The position numbers and the translations under genes were made by a program. A stretch of 64,000 nt of DNA, from NCBI GenBank assembly GCA_027924585.1, contig BSBM01000307.1, positions 15,795,501-15,859,500 on the forward strand, in the 5' to 3' direction. This DNA comes from Larix kaempferi. Its lineage: Eukaryota > Streptophyta > Pinopsida > Pinales > Pinaceae. Under the pieces are notes generated by a model that saw only the letters and a program-made list of their open reading frames with translations, was not told where the DNA came from and searched no databases. This document shows, piece by piece, positions 35,540 through 46,598 of the stretch (position 1 is the stretch's first letter; every line of letters starts with the position of its first letter).

Positions 35540-38500
35540 TGTTCATTGTCAATCCTTGTCCTCTATGGATTGTCCTTGCACATGCTAACTGAATTGGGAA
35601 TTGTGTTCGCATAATATTCATTTTATTTTCAAGTGTTGTTTGTATCACAATTCTTTTGATTGGTGTCCAATTGGACTTTACAACAGGTGTATAAAGATGT
35701 TGCATAGTTGCACGTTGCTTGGCTCCAACTTTTGGATCTGTAAACTCAATCCAAACAATATCATGGTTTGTTTGTGTATAGTGTTTAAACACACCTTCTG
35801 CACCATTAACCAACCCATGCTCAGTTGAGTAGTTGCCTCCAACTAGTTCAATAAGCATATCCTTTTTTACTACTATCATAGACGAAAGTCGCAATGTGTT
35901 TTGTCTATGGTCATTTTTTTCAATTGAATCAATTTTGCTATCATGTGCTACAAGTGTGAATGTTTCTGTTTGCATAGCTGACAACATTTTTGAGTTATGT
36001 TCTTGAACATCCTTATTACTATGGAAAAGATAAGGAAACGTTGCATCTATTGGTGGTTGTCTGTAGCAATGTTGGTTTAAGTAATCTATGTCATCCGGTG
36101 TTTGTGAGCATGTTCTAATTCTATTTAAGATTGATATGAATGTTTGATTTCTCTGACGTACAACTATTGTAAGTTCATAGCATTTTATCGCATCGAACCA
36201 AAATGTGTAAGGAAATGTTTGCTGTTGGAATCTTGGTTGTTCAAAAATCCAACAATCATGAACGAGTTGTGCTTGACACAAATCACCACAGAATATGACA
36301 TCAAGGTTTCCAAATGCTTTTGTTGGTGTGTGCATGATTTCACGTAGTCGTTTGTCAATGTTGTATAGCATTCGAGACCCTATTAAAGAGACTTCATCAA
36401 TCAACAATACTCGAAGTTGTTCATAATCTTTTGTCAAAAGATCCAGGGTGTTTGAATTTAGCAGAAGCATGTTTGAACTTAATGGCAGTTTGAAAGCAGA
36501 GTGGACTGTAACGCCACCTGCATTATATGCTGCTTTTCCAGTAAATGAAACTATAAGTCCTTTTTTCTTTAAAGGATCACTACCAATTTCTTTGTCATAG
36601 TAATGTAGAAGACCATCATAGATTGCTGTTGCGGTGTAAGTTTTACCTGTTCCTGCTCCTCCTATCAGGAACAAGTGAATTGGAGTGAGGGGATTGTTCT
36701 TTTTCCTTGCAATAACTTCTTTCACGATTGATTGTTGTTGAGTATTTAGATTTCTTCGAATTGCATGGTATTCATGCATGTCCAACAGAAATGGCTTTTC
36801 TGTCAAGTTGCACACAATCCCAGGTTTTGATGCATTGGACATAGTTTTGCGGATTAGATCATGCTGAATGTCATATTGTTCTAATCCAGACATAGTTGCT
36901 GTTTTCTCTGTTGTTAGAGGAGGCATAGTTATGTCTTGCAATTCAATTGTTTCAGTAGCATTATCAAGGTCACCCCACTTTGTCGTTGTTGATGCCATGA
37001 ACTTTTGTTCTACAATGTCTATTTGTTCTTTGAATGTGACATATGCATCAGACCATGTTTTGAAATTGCTCTTTAGTAGGTTGCCATTGTCTCTATGTGG
37101 CATAAAGAGGATCATCTTTTCTCTAAAAAAATTCTCAGGGTCTTTTTTTTTGTTGTAGCGAATAGATCGTATGATACATGGTCTATTTCTTTTTCTTGTA
37201 ATTGAGTGGATACAAGAATAGGAAGATGCATATTCTGCCAAGGAGATGTTTTCAAGCTCAATAGGGCGTGCAATGTATTTGTCCAAAATTGATGGGCAAA
37301 TAATGTCATCAAAGTCATCTGGTTCTTTTTCCAAAAGCGATGGTTTTTTCAAGACAACTATTTTTTTGTCATCTGGACCAGTGTTGATGAAAATAGTCTT
37401 CCTGGAGGATGAATGTAGAGGTAACGAGAGTATGATATGTATTGCTTGTCTAGTAGACATTTGTTGCATGTTCAAAAGCGCATTTCCAAGTTTACGTATC
37501 GTTTCAATCTTTCCATCATTCTCAATAAGACATTGTTCTTTGATCTTTTTGAAAGCATTTGTCATGGATCTATCAAATTTGGTGATGTAAGAGCTTACAT
37601 ATGTTGCTGTAGCGTAAGCATCTAAGATATATTGTGCATCTGTATTTGCTTGCCACAACTCTGGTATTGCTTTTGCAAATGAGTTGATCAAAATGTCAAC
37701 GGGATCTCTTTTTAGTATTAAGGTAGGACGAGAAAGCAAAGACTGTAGTAGCAAAATGTATTCATCTTTGGTTAGTTCTAGCTCTAGAAGCAATTGTGCA
37801 AACGACACATTTCTAGAATATTCTTTACGTTCAATAAGAGAGAACACTTTTTTTGCTCTTTGAATGAGATCATCTGAAGCATTTTCTAGTGGCTCTAGAA
37901 TCATGGTACTATCCATAGCAGGCAATGGGAAATTGAATCTGCATGTGGAATGTCGATTTTTTCTACATGTTTTTGTGTGACGATGCGTTTGAATTTGAAT
38001 AAGATTTTGATCAAGTAAAGATGAGTTTGTGGATATATAGCGATCAACAAAAGCAGCAATCTCCTCATTTGAATTTTTTCCATAAACAGGTGCATTTTGA
38101 ATGCAAATTAGTCCATGTTCATGCTCATTTCCTCTTTGTTGAAATTCGGTCGTAAAGAAAAAATATTGTATTTTTCCAAATACTGTGTTGTTTTTTAACA
38201 TAAGAGACTTTAGTGCTGCTATTTTGTGTCTATAGTAGCGAGTACAAATCACTGGGTGTCTTCTTATTAACGTGTCAAGATTTTCTTCCAACGCATTGTC
38301 TTCTAACTTTCCCAAATGTTTTTCCTCAATTTGTTTCAATGCATTGCATAAAGGTGCCCAAAGGTGTTCAGCACTCGTAAAGGTTAAAAAGAACGTAGGA
38401 GGACCAAGCTGTCGAATCATTGCAAATAGATCTTTTTTCATATTTTCAAAGTAATCAGGTGATGTTCTGATTGCTTTCAATGTACGATACCCGATCGAAG

Positions 38501-38732
38501 ATTGGAGTATTTTTACAAGATTGTCTTTTGACTTGACATCTTTTGCCAATAATTTTTTGTCCTTTAACTCTCCCATGCGAATTGATATCCAAGCAGTGTT
38601 TTTTACTTGTTTTATTATGACTTTAATTGCTTTGAAGAAAATGTTTGTGCCATGTGTTTCAAAGTCTGTACTTTCATGTTGTAGCTCCCACTGCGATATT
38701 TGTTGATAAGAAAAGTGATTCAAAAATTTCAT
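35529..38732 (-). pseudogene. Helentron Rep (HUH endonuclease) plus PIF1-type helicase
   Basis: A 1,067-codon open frame. The Rep domain has Phe-Phe-Leu-Thr-Phe-Thr (about 114-119), the metal-binding His-Glu-His (204-206) and the two nucleophile tyrosines as Tyr-Val-Ser-Ser-Tyr (378 and 382). The helicase has Walker A Gly-Gly-Ala-Gly-Thr-Gly-Lys-Thr (691-698), Walker B Leu-Leu-Ile-Asp-Glu (776-780), Gly-Asp-Leu-Cys-Gln (816-820) and Arg-Gln (859-860). Rep nicks and joins single strands and the helicase unwinds during rolling-circle transposition. All visible catalytic residues are intact. The true N terminus (Phe-Pro-Thr-Leu-Phe-Tyr-Gly) lies in the previous reading frame near 38755, so a frameshift exists between about 38720 and 38750. 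The frame ends early at 35529 because of a 2-nt deletion before motif VI. Confidence 0.85.
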
Positions 38733-38808
38733 TGGGTCGATTGAATCCGTAGAAAAGTGTAGGAAAGTTTAGCTCTTCAGAGTATTTGTCTTGGAAAATG
38801 CTCAATGG

Positions 38809-41061
38809 TCAGAAGCTCTCTGAAGGTGCAATTTCTATGATTTTGTTGTCTAGATCATCTATTAGATGTGTTTCTCCATATCCATGTATCAATGTTTCTG
38901 ATATTGGTTCTATGTTTATTTCATTTTCATCATCATCTACTTGTTCCGTTGTTTCTTGAGTATTTGATTCTTGTTTGGCTGTTTCATCAAATATTTTTTC
39001 CCAACTAGTATTGATTACAATGCCTTCAATTTTATAAAGTTCGGTTTTGCATAAATCACTCAGCGCAGTCATAATGATCTTTGGCCGAATATTTCCAGAT
39101 AGATATGCATTTTTGTATTCCAATTTTCGCTTTAGCATAACTGCAACTGTCAAATTGTCATCTAGACTTCTAGGCAATGCTATTTGAACTTTATCCAAGT
39201 TTGCAGGCATGTTGATAATTGAGCCAGTTAACCCAATTTGTGCTCTTTTATAACCAAGTTGTCTTATTTGTGCAAAGGCTATTCTTGGTGACACCAATCG
39301 TTCTTCCAAAGGAGTCAGTATAGCTACAGATGGCAATATGTTATTGCGCCGGATTCGTGTAGGCGATGTAAACATGGGCAATTTCCCATTAGCGATTGCT
39401 TTCTTGCAAGGCCTACAAATTTGAACAAGTAGCATGGGGCATGTCACATCTTCCGTAGTTGTAAGAGTTTGAAAGGCTAATTTAACTGTGTTGTTTACAC
39501 TAGAAATGTCTTTATTAAAATGCAGTTGTTTACACACGGAACATGCATGAATAGGTGTGTCTTGAATAACTTTTAAGTATGTAACGACTGCTTTTTTTGC
39601 TTTTGCACATTCCTTTTGCTTTTGAAGAATGTCCATTCCTTGTCTACGCATATTGTGTTTCAACAAGCGCAAGTTTTTTTGCATATTGTCATCAATGCAT
39701 GTTTGCGTGTTGGTTTTGGTTTTTGAAAATTGGTCAGCAATGCAAGACTTTTTTTTTTCTATGTTTATCTTTTGTTTTTGTTTCTTTGCTTTAATTGCAT
39801 CTATGTATATTGGTTTGTTGAATGATCCGTTGTCGATGTTCTTTTCTATAATGTTTTCTTTTGCTATTGTCTGTTTGTTCTTTTCAAAATTATCCATTGC
39901 AATTGCAATAGAAGTATTTCTGTTGCAATTGAGCGAAAAGAGCATTTTATTTCCACAATGTTGTTGCAACAAGGGCTGGAAATGCGAGTGCATTTTATCT
40001 ATTACATGTTGCATTAGACATAGAACTTTTGATGATTTATTTGTTGCATGGAATGTGGCAATATTTTCTTGCAAATTATTGCTCCATAAATGTATGTTAG
40101 TGTCTAGTAGCTCACATAACCATTGAAGAGCAAATTGATTTCCTTCTATGTGACCAATGATATATGGCTCTGCCAAATGCACAATATAGGTTTCCCATCC
40201 ACAAACAAGAGATGTAGCTGCTAATGTGTTTTTATCAAGATATATGTCCAAGCATTGTATTGCTCTAATATCGTTTGAGGCAATAGAGTTATAAAAGCTT
40301 TGCGCAATTTCTTTTCTAACACTTTGTCCATCAGCGAAGAGTGTCAATTCGGAGATTGATTCGAACAAGGAGTCATGACAATTGCCTTGAAGTTGAAATG
40401 ACATTTCAACTTGCTTGTATAAACATCGATTTACATTTGCACTTTGACAAAGCATATCAGTGGCTTGTCTTTCGGCTTGCATTGTTTTATATGACAACAA
40501 TGGTTCAAAGTGGCCAGAAGCTGGTGTGTGGTCATGGAACAATATATTGTAGCAATATTCAGATCTCCCAGAATTGAAGTGAAGGTATTTTGTTCCTTTT
40601 GTTAATGACCAAACAACCCCTGGAACATTCAACCATTTTGAAAACCACTTGATGCAAAATATATCACCTCATAGTCCATATACATTTTGATTATCTGATT
40701 GCGAAGCAGACTGCGACATGCGATTGAGATATTCGTTGACATTTTCTATGTTATGCAATTCCACCAAGTAGTCAACTGTCAATTCTGTGCGCATTGACAA
40801 CAATGCAGAGGGATCTTTTTGATCTAGACGAACACGAAAATGATTCACAATCTCTTCCCTTATCTCTATTGATGTATATCGAAAATGCAATAATATTGCA
40901 AGTGCATCAAACAAGCAATTTCCTGGCTCATAGTGGAAATTGTCTAGTCGAAACAAATTGCTTGTAGCCAAAGCCTCATCAATTTCTTGCCAATTAGAAT
41001 ATTTGATGCCAAGACCATTTGCCCTTAAAACATTGTCGCCTTTACTTTTGTCTTTTCCCAT
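38809..41061 (-). pseudogene. Helentron protein N-terminal part: tandem OTU-like domains, zinc motif, DUF6570-like region
   Basis: The start at 41061 is the first ATG after an in-frame stop. OTU-1 has Glu-Pro-Gly-Asn-Cys-Leu-Phe-Asp-Ala, with the catalytic Cys but Pro in place of the usual Asp two residues earlier. It ends in Gly-His-Phe-Glu-Pro-Leu-Leu, which carries the catalytic His. It is cut by one in-frame TGA (40669-40671) and then reads on in the same frame, where about 12 codons precede the first possible non-ATG start. A second OTU-like domain follows, with Gly-Asn-Cys-His-Asp-Ser-Leu-Phe and, some 135 residues later, His-Phe-Gln-Pro-Leu-Leu. Next are a Lys/Asn/Gln-rich linker, a Cys-X2-Cys...Cys-X2-Cys zinc motif and a conserved Pro-Leu-Glu-Glu-Arg-Leu-Val-Ser-Pro-Arg region typical of Helitron proteins. 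The frame stops at 38809. OTU proteases cleave ubiquitin-like linkages or self-process. The role here is unknown. Confidence 0.75.
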
Positions 41062-43067
41062 ATTGTCTACAAAGACATTTGCGACGGCATATGTTTTTCC
41101 TGCTTTTTGTTGTTGTTTTTTCTATGTCCCTGGTTGTTTATATGGGAAAACCTGCATGCAAGTGAAGAGAAACAGATCCTAAGGAAAACAAAATAAGCAA
41201 AGGGCATGGTTTTTTTTTTCAAACCATGATGTTGTAAACATTGTAGATTGTTCTTGTCATTGCAAATAAGCAAAGCAAAGGGAACAACATATTCACAACA
41301 ATTTTTTTTTCAAATGAAATGTATTTTGTCCTGTTACTAGAATAGGAAAAAACAACATGCTGATTGCTAAGCTAAAATTATTAAATATGCTAAATTTGGT
41401 ATCAATACAAAAAAATGGCAATTAGCAAACAAGAAAATTCTGTGTGTGTTTTTTGTCTTTTTTTTTTTGTTGAAGCTATGTTTGAGTTTGTTATCTTACA
41501 ACCACCAAGATCGTTTTTTGTAGGAAACTATGTAGACACGGTTCTGGTCAAAGGAAAAGCTTTCGGCACTTAAAAGGTTAAAAGGTCAGAGTCACTTTAT
41601 CAAGAAATATGGATATAATGTTTCTCATGACACATCACTACACACTTGATTTCTTATTCTAGTCGGGGGGAATCATTAGATTCAATGCAATATTAGATTT
41701 ATTGGTGACCTATAACAAAGGGAATCAAACTCAAGGCATTACATTGCCTATTTAATGTCGATGAATCATTCTACATAGCCTTTTACATATATCTAAAGCA
41801 GATATGATGATAAACATAAGCCCACTCCCATGTATTAGTATAAGGATTTGCTTCTAATATTCATTAACATCTATAACTATAACTAGACCTTGAAACTTTT
41901 AATCATAATAATATAATGATGTCAAGTTGCCAAGACCAGACACTAAATCCAACCACTTTTAAAAGAATCGATATAAGTTTAAAAACTCTATTCATCAATC
42001 ATATCCATGTCTACATTCACATGCATTTCATAGGTAGAAGCATGTGTGCTTTGCACTGAAAGGAATTGAAGAAAGATAGGGAACGAGGAAAATACCTATT
42101 GCTGACAAAGTTGATGCCTGCCTTTGCTACTTATCATTGATGAAGATGGTACGAAGTAAGCCTCTAAACAAGCACAAAATAGAAAAAGCTTTTTTGTCAT
42201 GTTTCCATATGGTTGATAAAATATAAGCTACGGTACATGTGCATTGTCTTACATAATATACTTATTGCATAAGCCTAGTTTAAAATGATTCTTGAAAGGT
42301 GAAATGACATTATATTTTTATTTTTTGGTAAGCAAAATATTGGAAGCTATAATTTTGCAAAGCCAGAATTTAGAAGATTAAACAAATATGGTAAAGTGAA
42401 TTAGTAAATGTTTAAACATATTTAAAGTTTTAAACTTTTATATATCAATAAAATATAACTATGTGTGTTAAGAAATGTTTAAATATTTAAACTCAGTATA
42501 CCACCATGCTGTATGCTCATGCTATAGTTTGTAGCTTGATTGTTAACAATTCAACTACTAATTAATTGTTAATGTAAGAGTGAATTAGAATAGTGGCATA
42601 GCTAATATTGATGGCTCATACTATTCGTAACTTTATCATTACAAGAGGACGACCATTGCGATTCATGAATCTTCAATCCATATGCTATTTCTTATAAATA
42701 AATGTAAATATAAATGGCATAAGCGACAATGATTTTGCATATCAAGACAAAGTAAGAATAAAGCATGGAAAATTAAAGAATGAACATAAAAAATTTATTT
42801 CAAAAACAAATTTGTGATTATTGTTTTCCTTAATCTTTCTATTGAACTTTAATTTATAAGCAGTTGCTACTACTTGGAATTTTATTTGAAATTACCTAAT
42901 AATATATAGATTAAAGCCATGAACGTATAATTTTAACACATGATTTATAATTTCTCTTTTATATCATATTGTTTCATTTATGCTTTTGTATTAAACACTC
43001 ACACCTTAAACTTTCTTTTTGACACTAGTGATTTCCCTAGGCCTGGTGAGGGAATGCGAAAGATCAT
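41062..43067. other. AT-rich region upstream of the Helentron coding block
   Basis: No coding feature. This interval should hold the promoter and the 5' terminus of the transposon. The frame upstream of the ATG at 41061 closes with a TAG about 23 codons earlier. A clear TC-type terminus or terminal inverted repeat was not found by eye. Confidence 0.35.
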
Positions 43068-43385
43068 ATTTTGTGTCAAAGAGAGTGACAAACAAACTAT
43101 ATCAAGATTTAGCAAGATTGGGGTGTAACTAGATGGTGACTTTATTGAGTGCACTTAACTCTTCATAACGTGTGCCTTCATCAAATACCTCAATGGGAGC
43201 ATTATGGTTTCCCTGATTAGGAGACTGTCAAACCATTTTTTCTTCTTCTTGAATTTGAAACATTTGGACTAATCATGTCCTTGTTTATTACAAAGTTTAT
43301 GAAACTTAGTAGAAGACGGAGAAAAGAAGAAGCAGATTGTGAGAAACAAGATGACCTTGTAGTAGTAGGAAGTGCAAGTTTTGAA

Positions 43386-44337
43386 GTGGTTATGAAGGCC
43401 GAGGGTTCTTGGAGCGAAAATTTTGAGAGTCATTTTTTTTTGCTGTAGCTTGGGCGGCCAGGGCTTGGCCCAGCCGCCCCTCCTTCCCTGTAGATTGCTG
43501 TTTCCTTGTAGGATTCCTGATGGACGGAATGCGGTGGAGGCATCGCAGGTTCTGGATTCAGGGTCTCTCGGCAGGCTAAATGCGGGCTTGTTGCAAAGAT
43601 ATCATGTGTAGGGTTTCTCGTGGTCAGTGTCGGTGGAGGCGTCTAGGGATCTTGGTTCGGGGTGCACATTTGCTACGGCGGTGCTCTGGTTTTTGTCTGG
43701 CCTTTTTCTTCATCAGTAGTTGCTGGCTGAGTTCGCCAGTTTGGGAGATCCAGAGCTTGCTGCTTGTCCACAGACTTGGATCTACTGTTTCTTTTGTTGA
43801 GGGTTTCGGTTTTGATGGAAGCTGAAGAAGTTTTGCTAATTCTTGGTGGCTGGCGGGGGTTCTGTCTCAGGGTTCGTGTAGGCTGGTCGGCAAGTCTACG
43901 ACTACTGCTTTCGACGGCGGATGCTAAGACGATGACTGCTACATCCTCGTTGGTGGCGGTGACTTCGTCGTGCATCCAAACTGGTGGCCCTACGACTACT
44001 GCATTCGACAGCGGCTGCTACATGGTGGCGGCGATCTTTCCTTGGTCGAGCATCCAAACCGGTGGTTTCACCTGCTGTTCAAGAATACTGTTCTTTTTCT
44101 TGTGGCAACGTTTGGGTTTTTCTTTGCTGTTCAAGATTCATCTTCTTGCGGCGAAGTTTTATTGGGTTTCTCTTTTTTTGGTTCAGCTCTTTATAAGCTG
44201 TTGTTTCTGCTTATATGGGACAGAAATATGTGAAAATGTAGGGATCCTTGTGATTCTACTACATGTGCATAATGTAATTTTAATCATCTTTTTGAAATAA
44301 AATTACGGACTTTTTCTAAGGAAATTCCGAGGAAAAA
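43386..44337 (+). mobile_element. 0.95-kb retroposon insertion with 19-bp target-site duplications
   Basis: Perfect 19-bp direct repeats 'aggaagtgcaagttttgaa' lie at 43367-43385 and 44338-44356, and the empty site is seen in repeat A copy 1. The 3' end has 'gaaataaaattacggac' and then a short A-rich tail. The duplication length fits target-primed retroposition on the plus strand. The insert is GC-rich compared with its surroundings. It holds an open frame of 178 codons (43764-44300) and overlapping frames that match no family I know. It could be the 5'-truncated end of a LINE, a long SINE or a processed transcript. Confidence 0.75.
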
Positions 44338-45224
44338 AGGAAGTGCAAGTTTTGAAAATGTAGATATGAAAACAATTGAGGAGGATGACTGGTGTTGAAT
44401 TCTACAATAATCTAAAAACTTATCTTCAATCAATTGTGCTTGATTGTACACAACGTAAAGAATAGTGATTTCGATGTACGTCAGCTCTTGCTACAAACAT
44501 TCTTGCAACCTACTTTTAAACTTGAGAATAAGATTATCAAATGCATTAGTGATATTGAGAAGAATGGACAACTGATTGAATTGATAGAAGTACTCTCATG
44601 CAAGAATGTTGAATCCTTGACTTAGGTGAAGCCACTTAATATTCATATGCTATTTGTAGAAGGAAGAACTGAAGGAGAGATAAAGGGATTCCACAAACCC
44701 GGTCCAAATGGTGATTGAGTTTTGATTCACATCATGCCTACAAAGCCCTGCGAGTTTCAAGTTAATGGACATAACCTTTTCAAGACCAGGAAATAGATTA
44801 TAGTTAAACCAAGTGTCTATGTCAAGAATCTAACTTTGGAGCACTTCCGAATCATGGGATTCATCATAAATGATAACCTTGGATTTTTAACATCGAGGAC
44901 ATAGATTGCTGATAAAAATATTATTAACATTTTATGCAAACAAAGCAATTATGTTGGCAACTTCCACCATTCTTTTGTATAACATCATTATTTCCATGGA
45001 TCTTATAGTAGTCATCATTGATACCTAGGGGATATGGCCACTAATACAATTATTAGCAACTTGATTTCTTTGAAAGTGTATTAAAAATTGCAAAACAACT
45101 TTCAAATGTCTATGAATCTCTATTAAATAAAAGGTCAAGAGTCTTGTAAACAAAGTTGAAGAGTCAAGAACATCTTCAAATATCAAGGAATATCAACATC
45201 AATTACTTAAAAACTTGGGAGATT

Positions 45225-45423
45225 TGCGGTGAGAATTTATCAAATCGACAAGTTTCGAACCTATTAAGCAGGTTCATCATCAGGAGAACAAGAATCTCGA
45301 ACCTATTAAGCAGGTTCCTGATGATGAACCTGCTTAATAGGTTCGAAACTTGTTGATTTGATAAATTCTCACCGCAGATTTCCTGTCACTCACTGAATAT
45401 AAACACTGTGGATTAAGATGAAC
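45225..45423. mobile_element. 199-bp foldback insertion with 61-bp arms
   Basis: Arms 45225-45285 and 45316-45376 are reverse complements with a single mismatch over 61 bp. The 30-nt loop (45286-45315) starts another copy of an arm-internal motif, 'tcgaacctattaagcaggtt', so that motif is present three times. A 47-bp unpaired tail follows (45377-45423). The insertion is flanked by 13-bp direct repeats 'aacttgggagatt' (45212-45224 and 45424-45436) and is absent from repeat A copy 1. Confidence 0.85.
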
Positions 45424-46015
45424 AACTTGGGAGATTGTTAATCAATGCATAACAACAAAAAATGATTAGTGTATAGTGTCAATGAAGCTCCAATGAAACC
45501 CTAGGAAATGAGCCCATATAAAAAAAGCTATTCAACATTATCTCATCAACATCCAAAATCACTATGTGTGTATCTTACAGACTCAATTTCAATGATACAA
45601 GTAAATCCCTCTTATCAGCATCTCTTCCAAATTTTCCATCATGTCCAAATGAAGAAAAATGTTACATAACCCCAATTAAAAAAAAAAACAATTAATGCTA
45701 GCGGCCTGGCCTAACCATCTTAATAGATAGGTTGTTATGTATTGAGACCATCTATATTAAATCATGTCAATAAAGTAGATTTAGTGTGAAAGCAATATTT
45801 GTAAAAATGTTTACTAGAAGCTTCCACCTATTAGAAAGTCTCTATACTGTGAAAGCAATATTTGTAAGAAGATTTATTAGAAGGTCCACCTACTAGAAAG
45901 TTCCTTTACTAAGGATGCTTATTAGAAGGTTCAGCCTAGTAAAAAGTTCCTTCACTAGAAACTATATATCTAGAAATAGAAGCAATGAAACAAGATGTCT
46001 TGTGAAGTATTTTGT

Positions 46016-46598
46016 AATTGTAGATTGGCTTCATTTGGAGGTTGTCCCCTTGAAGAGGCAAATGAATATTGCTTTAATTAATAAATATATTTCTATTATA
46101 ATATTTTGTTATATAGAACTATCTATTGTTGTGGTAATTATGTCTTTTCATATTGAAATCTTGCTTTATTTTTTTTATTTATGCTATGAATTTCCAATTA
46201 TGTTGTTGAGGTACATAACAAATAAACAATCATACTTGGAACTCATTAAGCATAAAATAATTGTTAAGTCATGAATTTTGAATGTGCAAAACACAAAGCA
46301 GTGAGGATATCAAACAAAATCAAATATGTAGAGTGCATAAAAGATAAGAATATGTAGCGTGGCTTGTGACAATCAATTCCAATAATGGGAACACCATGCC
46401 CTTAATATCGAATGAATTGGCAACCTTCATTTTTCTAGTCATGGATAGAATGACAATAAAATAACTCATTGTTATGCGTTGAATTATATTTTAAGCATCG
46501 ATAACATTAATTTAATCTTAGATGCTTGAATTTGATTATGAAGGCCGATCTAAATAAAGAAGAAATTCCATCAATCGAGCCATTATATTGCAGGCAAG
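46016..46598. other. no gene recognised
   Basis: The left part may be the end of the LTR of repeat A. The rest has no recognised feature. Confidence 0.3.

Larger units (their letters stand above)
27790..41061 (-). mobile_element. Helentron-type (Helitron2-like) rolling-circle transposon, near full length, inactivated
   Basis: The coding block on the minus strand has, in order: tandem OTU-like domains and a DUF6570-like region (41061-38809), HUH Rep plus PIF1 helicase (38732-35529), helicase motif VI plus EEP endonuclease (35539-34697), and an RPA70-like gene in exons (34653-27790). Rep plus helicase defines Helitrons. A C-terminal endonuclease is the mark of the Helentron branch, known mainly from animals and oomycetes. 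RPA genes are known from plant Helitrons. One TGA, one stop with a frameshift, and one 2-nt deletion break the long protein, so this copy cannot transpose alone. The coordinates cover coding evidence only. Terminal sequences were not identified in 26.8-27.8 or 41.1-43.1 kb. Confidence 0.85.
43068..46015 (+). repeat. repeat A, copy 2, carrying two insertions
   Basis: It matches 21031-22798 with the same left edge ('attttgtgt') and the same order. Two blocks absent from copy 1 interrupt it: 43386-44337, between 19-bp duplications, and 45225-45423, between 13-bp duplications. The LTR-like part (from about 45661, 'tgttacataac') carries a TATA-like 'actatatatc' near 45961. LTR-like sequence may continue past 46015 ('gaggttgtccccttgaag' near 46040), where copy 1 is truncated. 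The coding-like part is broken by stops and is not recognised. Confidence 0.6.

Noticed and set aside
36868-37590. Plus-strand frames of 96 and 114 codons
   Set aside because: Antisense shadows of the 1,067-codon Rep-helicase frame.
39597-40126. Plus-strand hydrophobic, Cys/Phe-rich frames (65 and 165 codons)
   Set aside because: They are antisense shadows of the OTU/zinc-region coding frame on the minus strand. Their composition mirrors its Lys/Asn/Gln-rich linker.
45156-45356. 66-codon frame with repeated Asn-Leu-Leu-Ser-Arg-Phe
   Set aside because: Produced by the foldback insertion and its triplicated motif.
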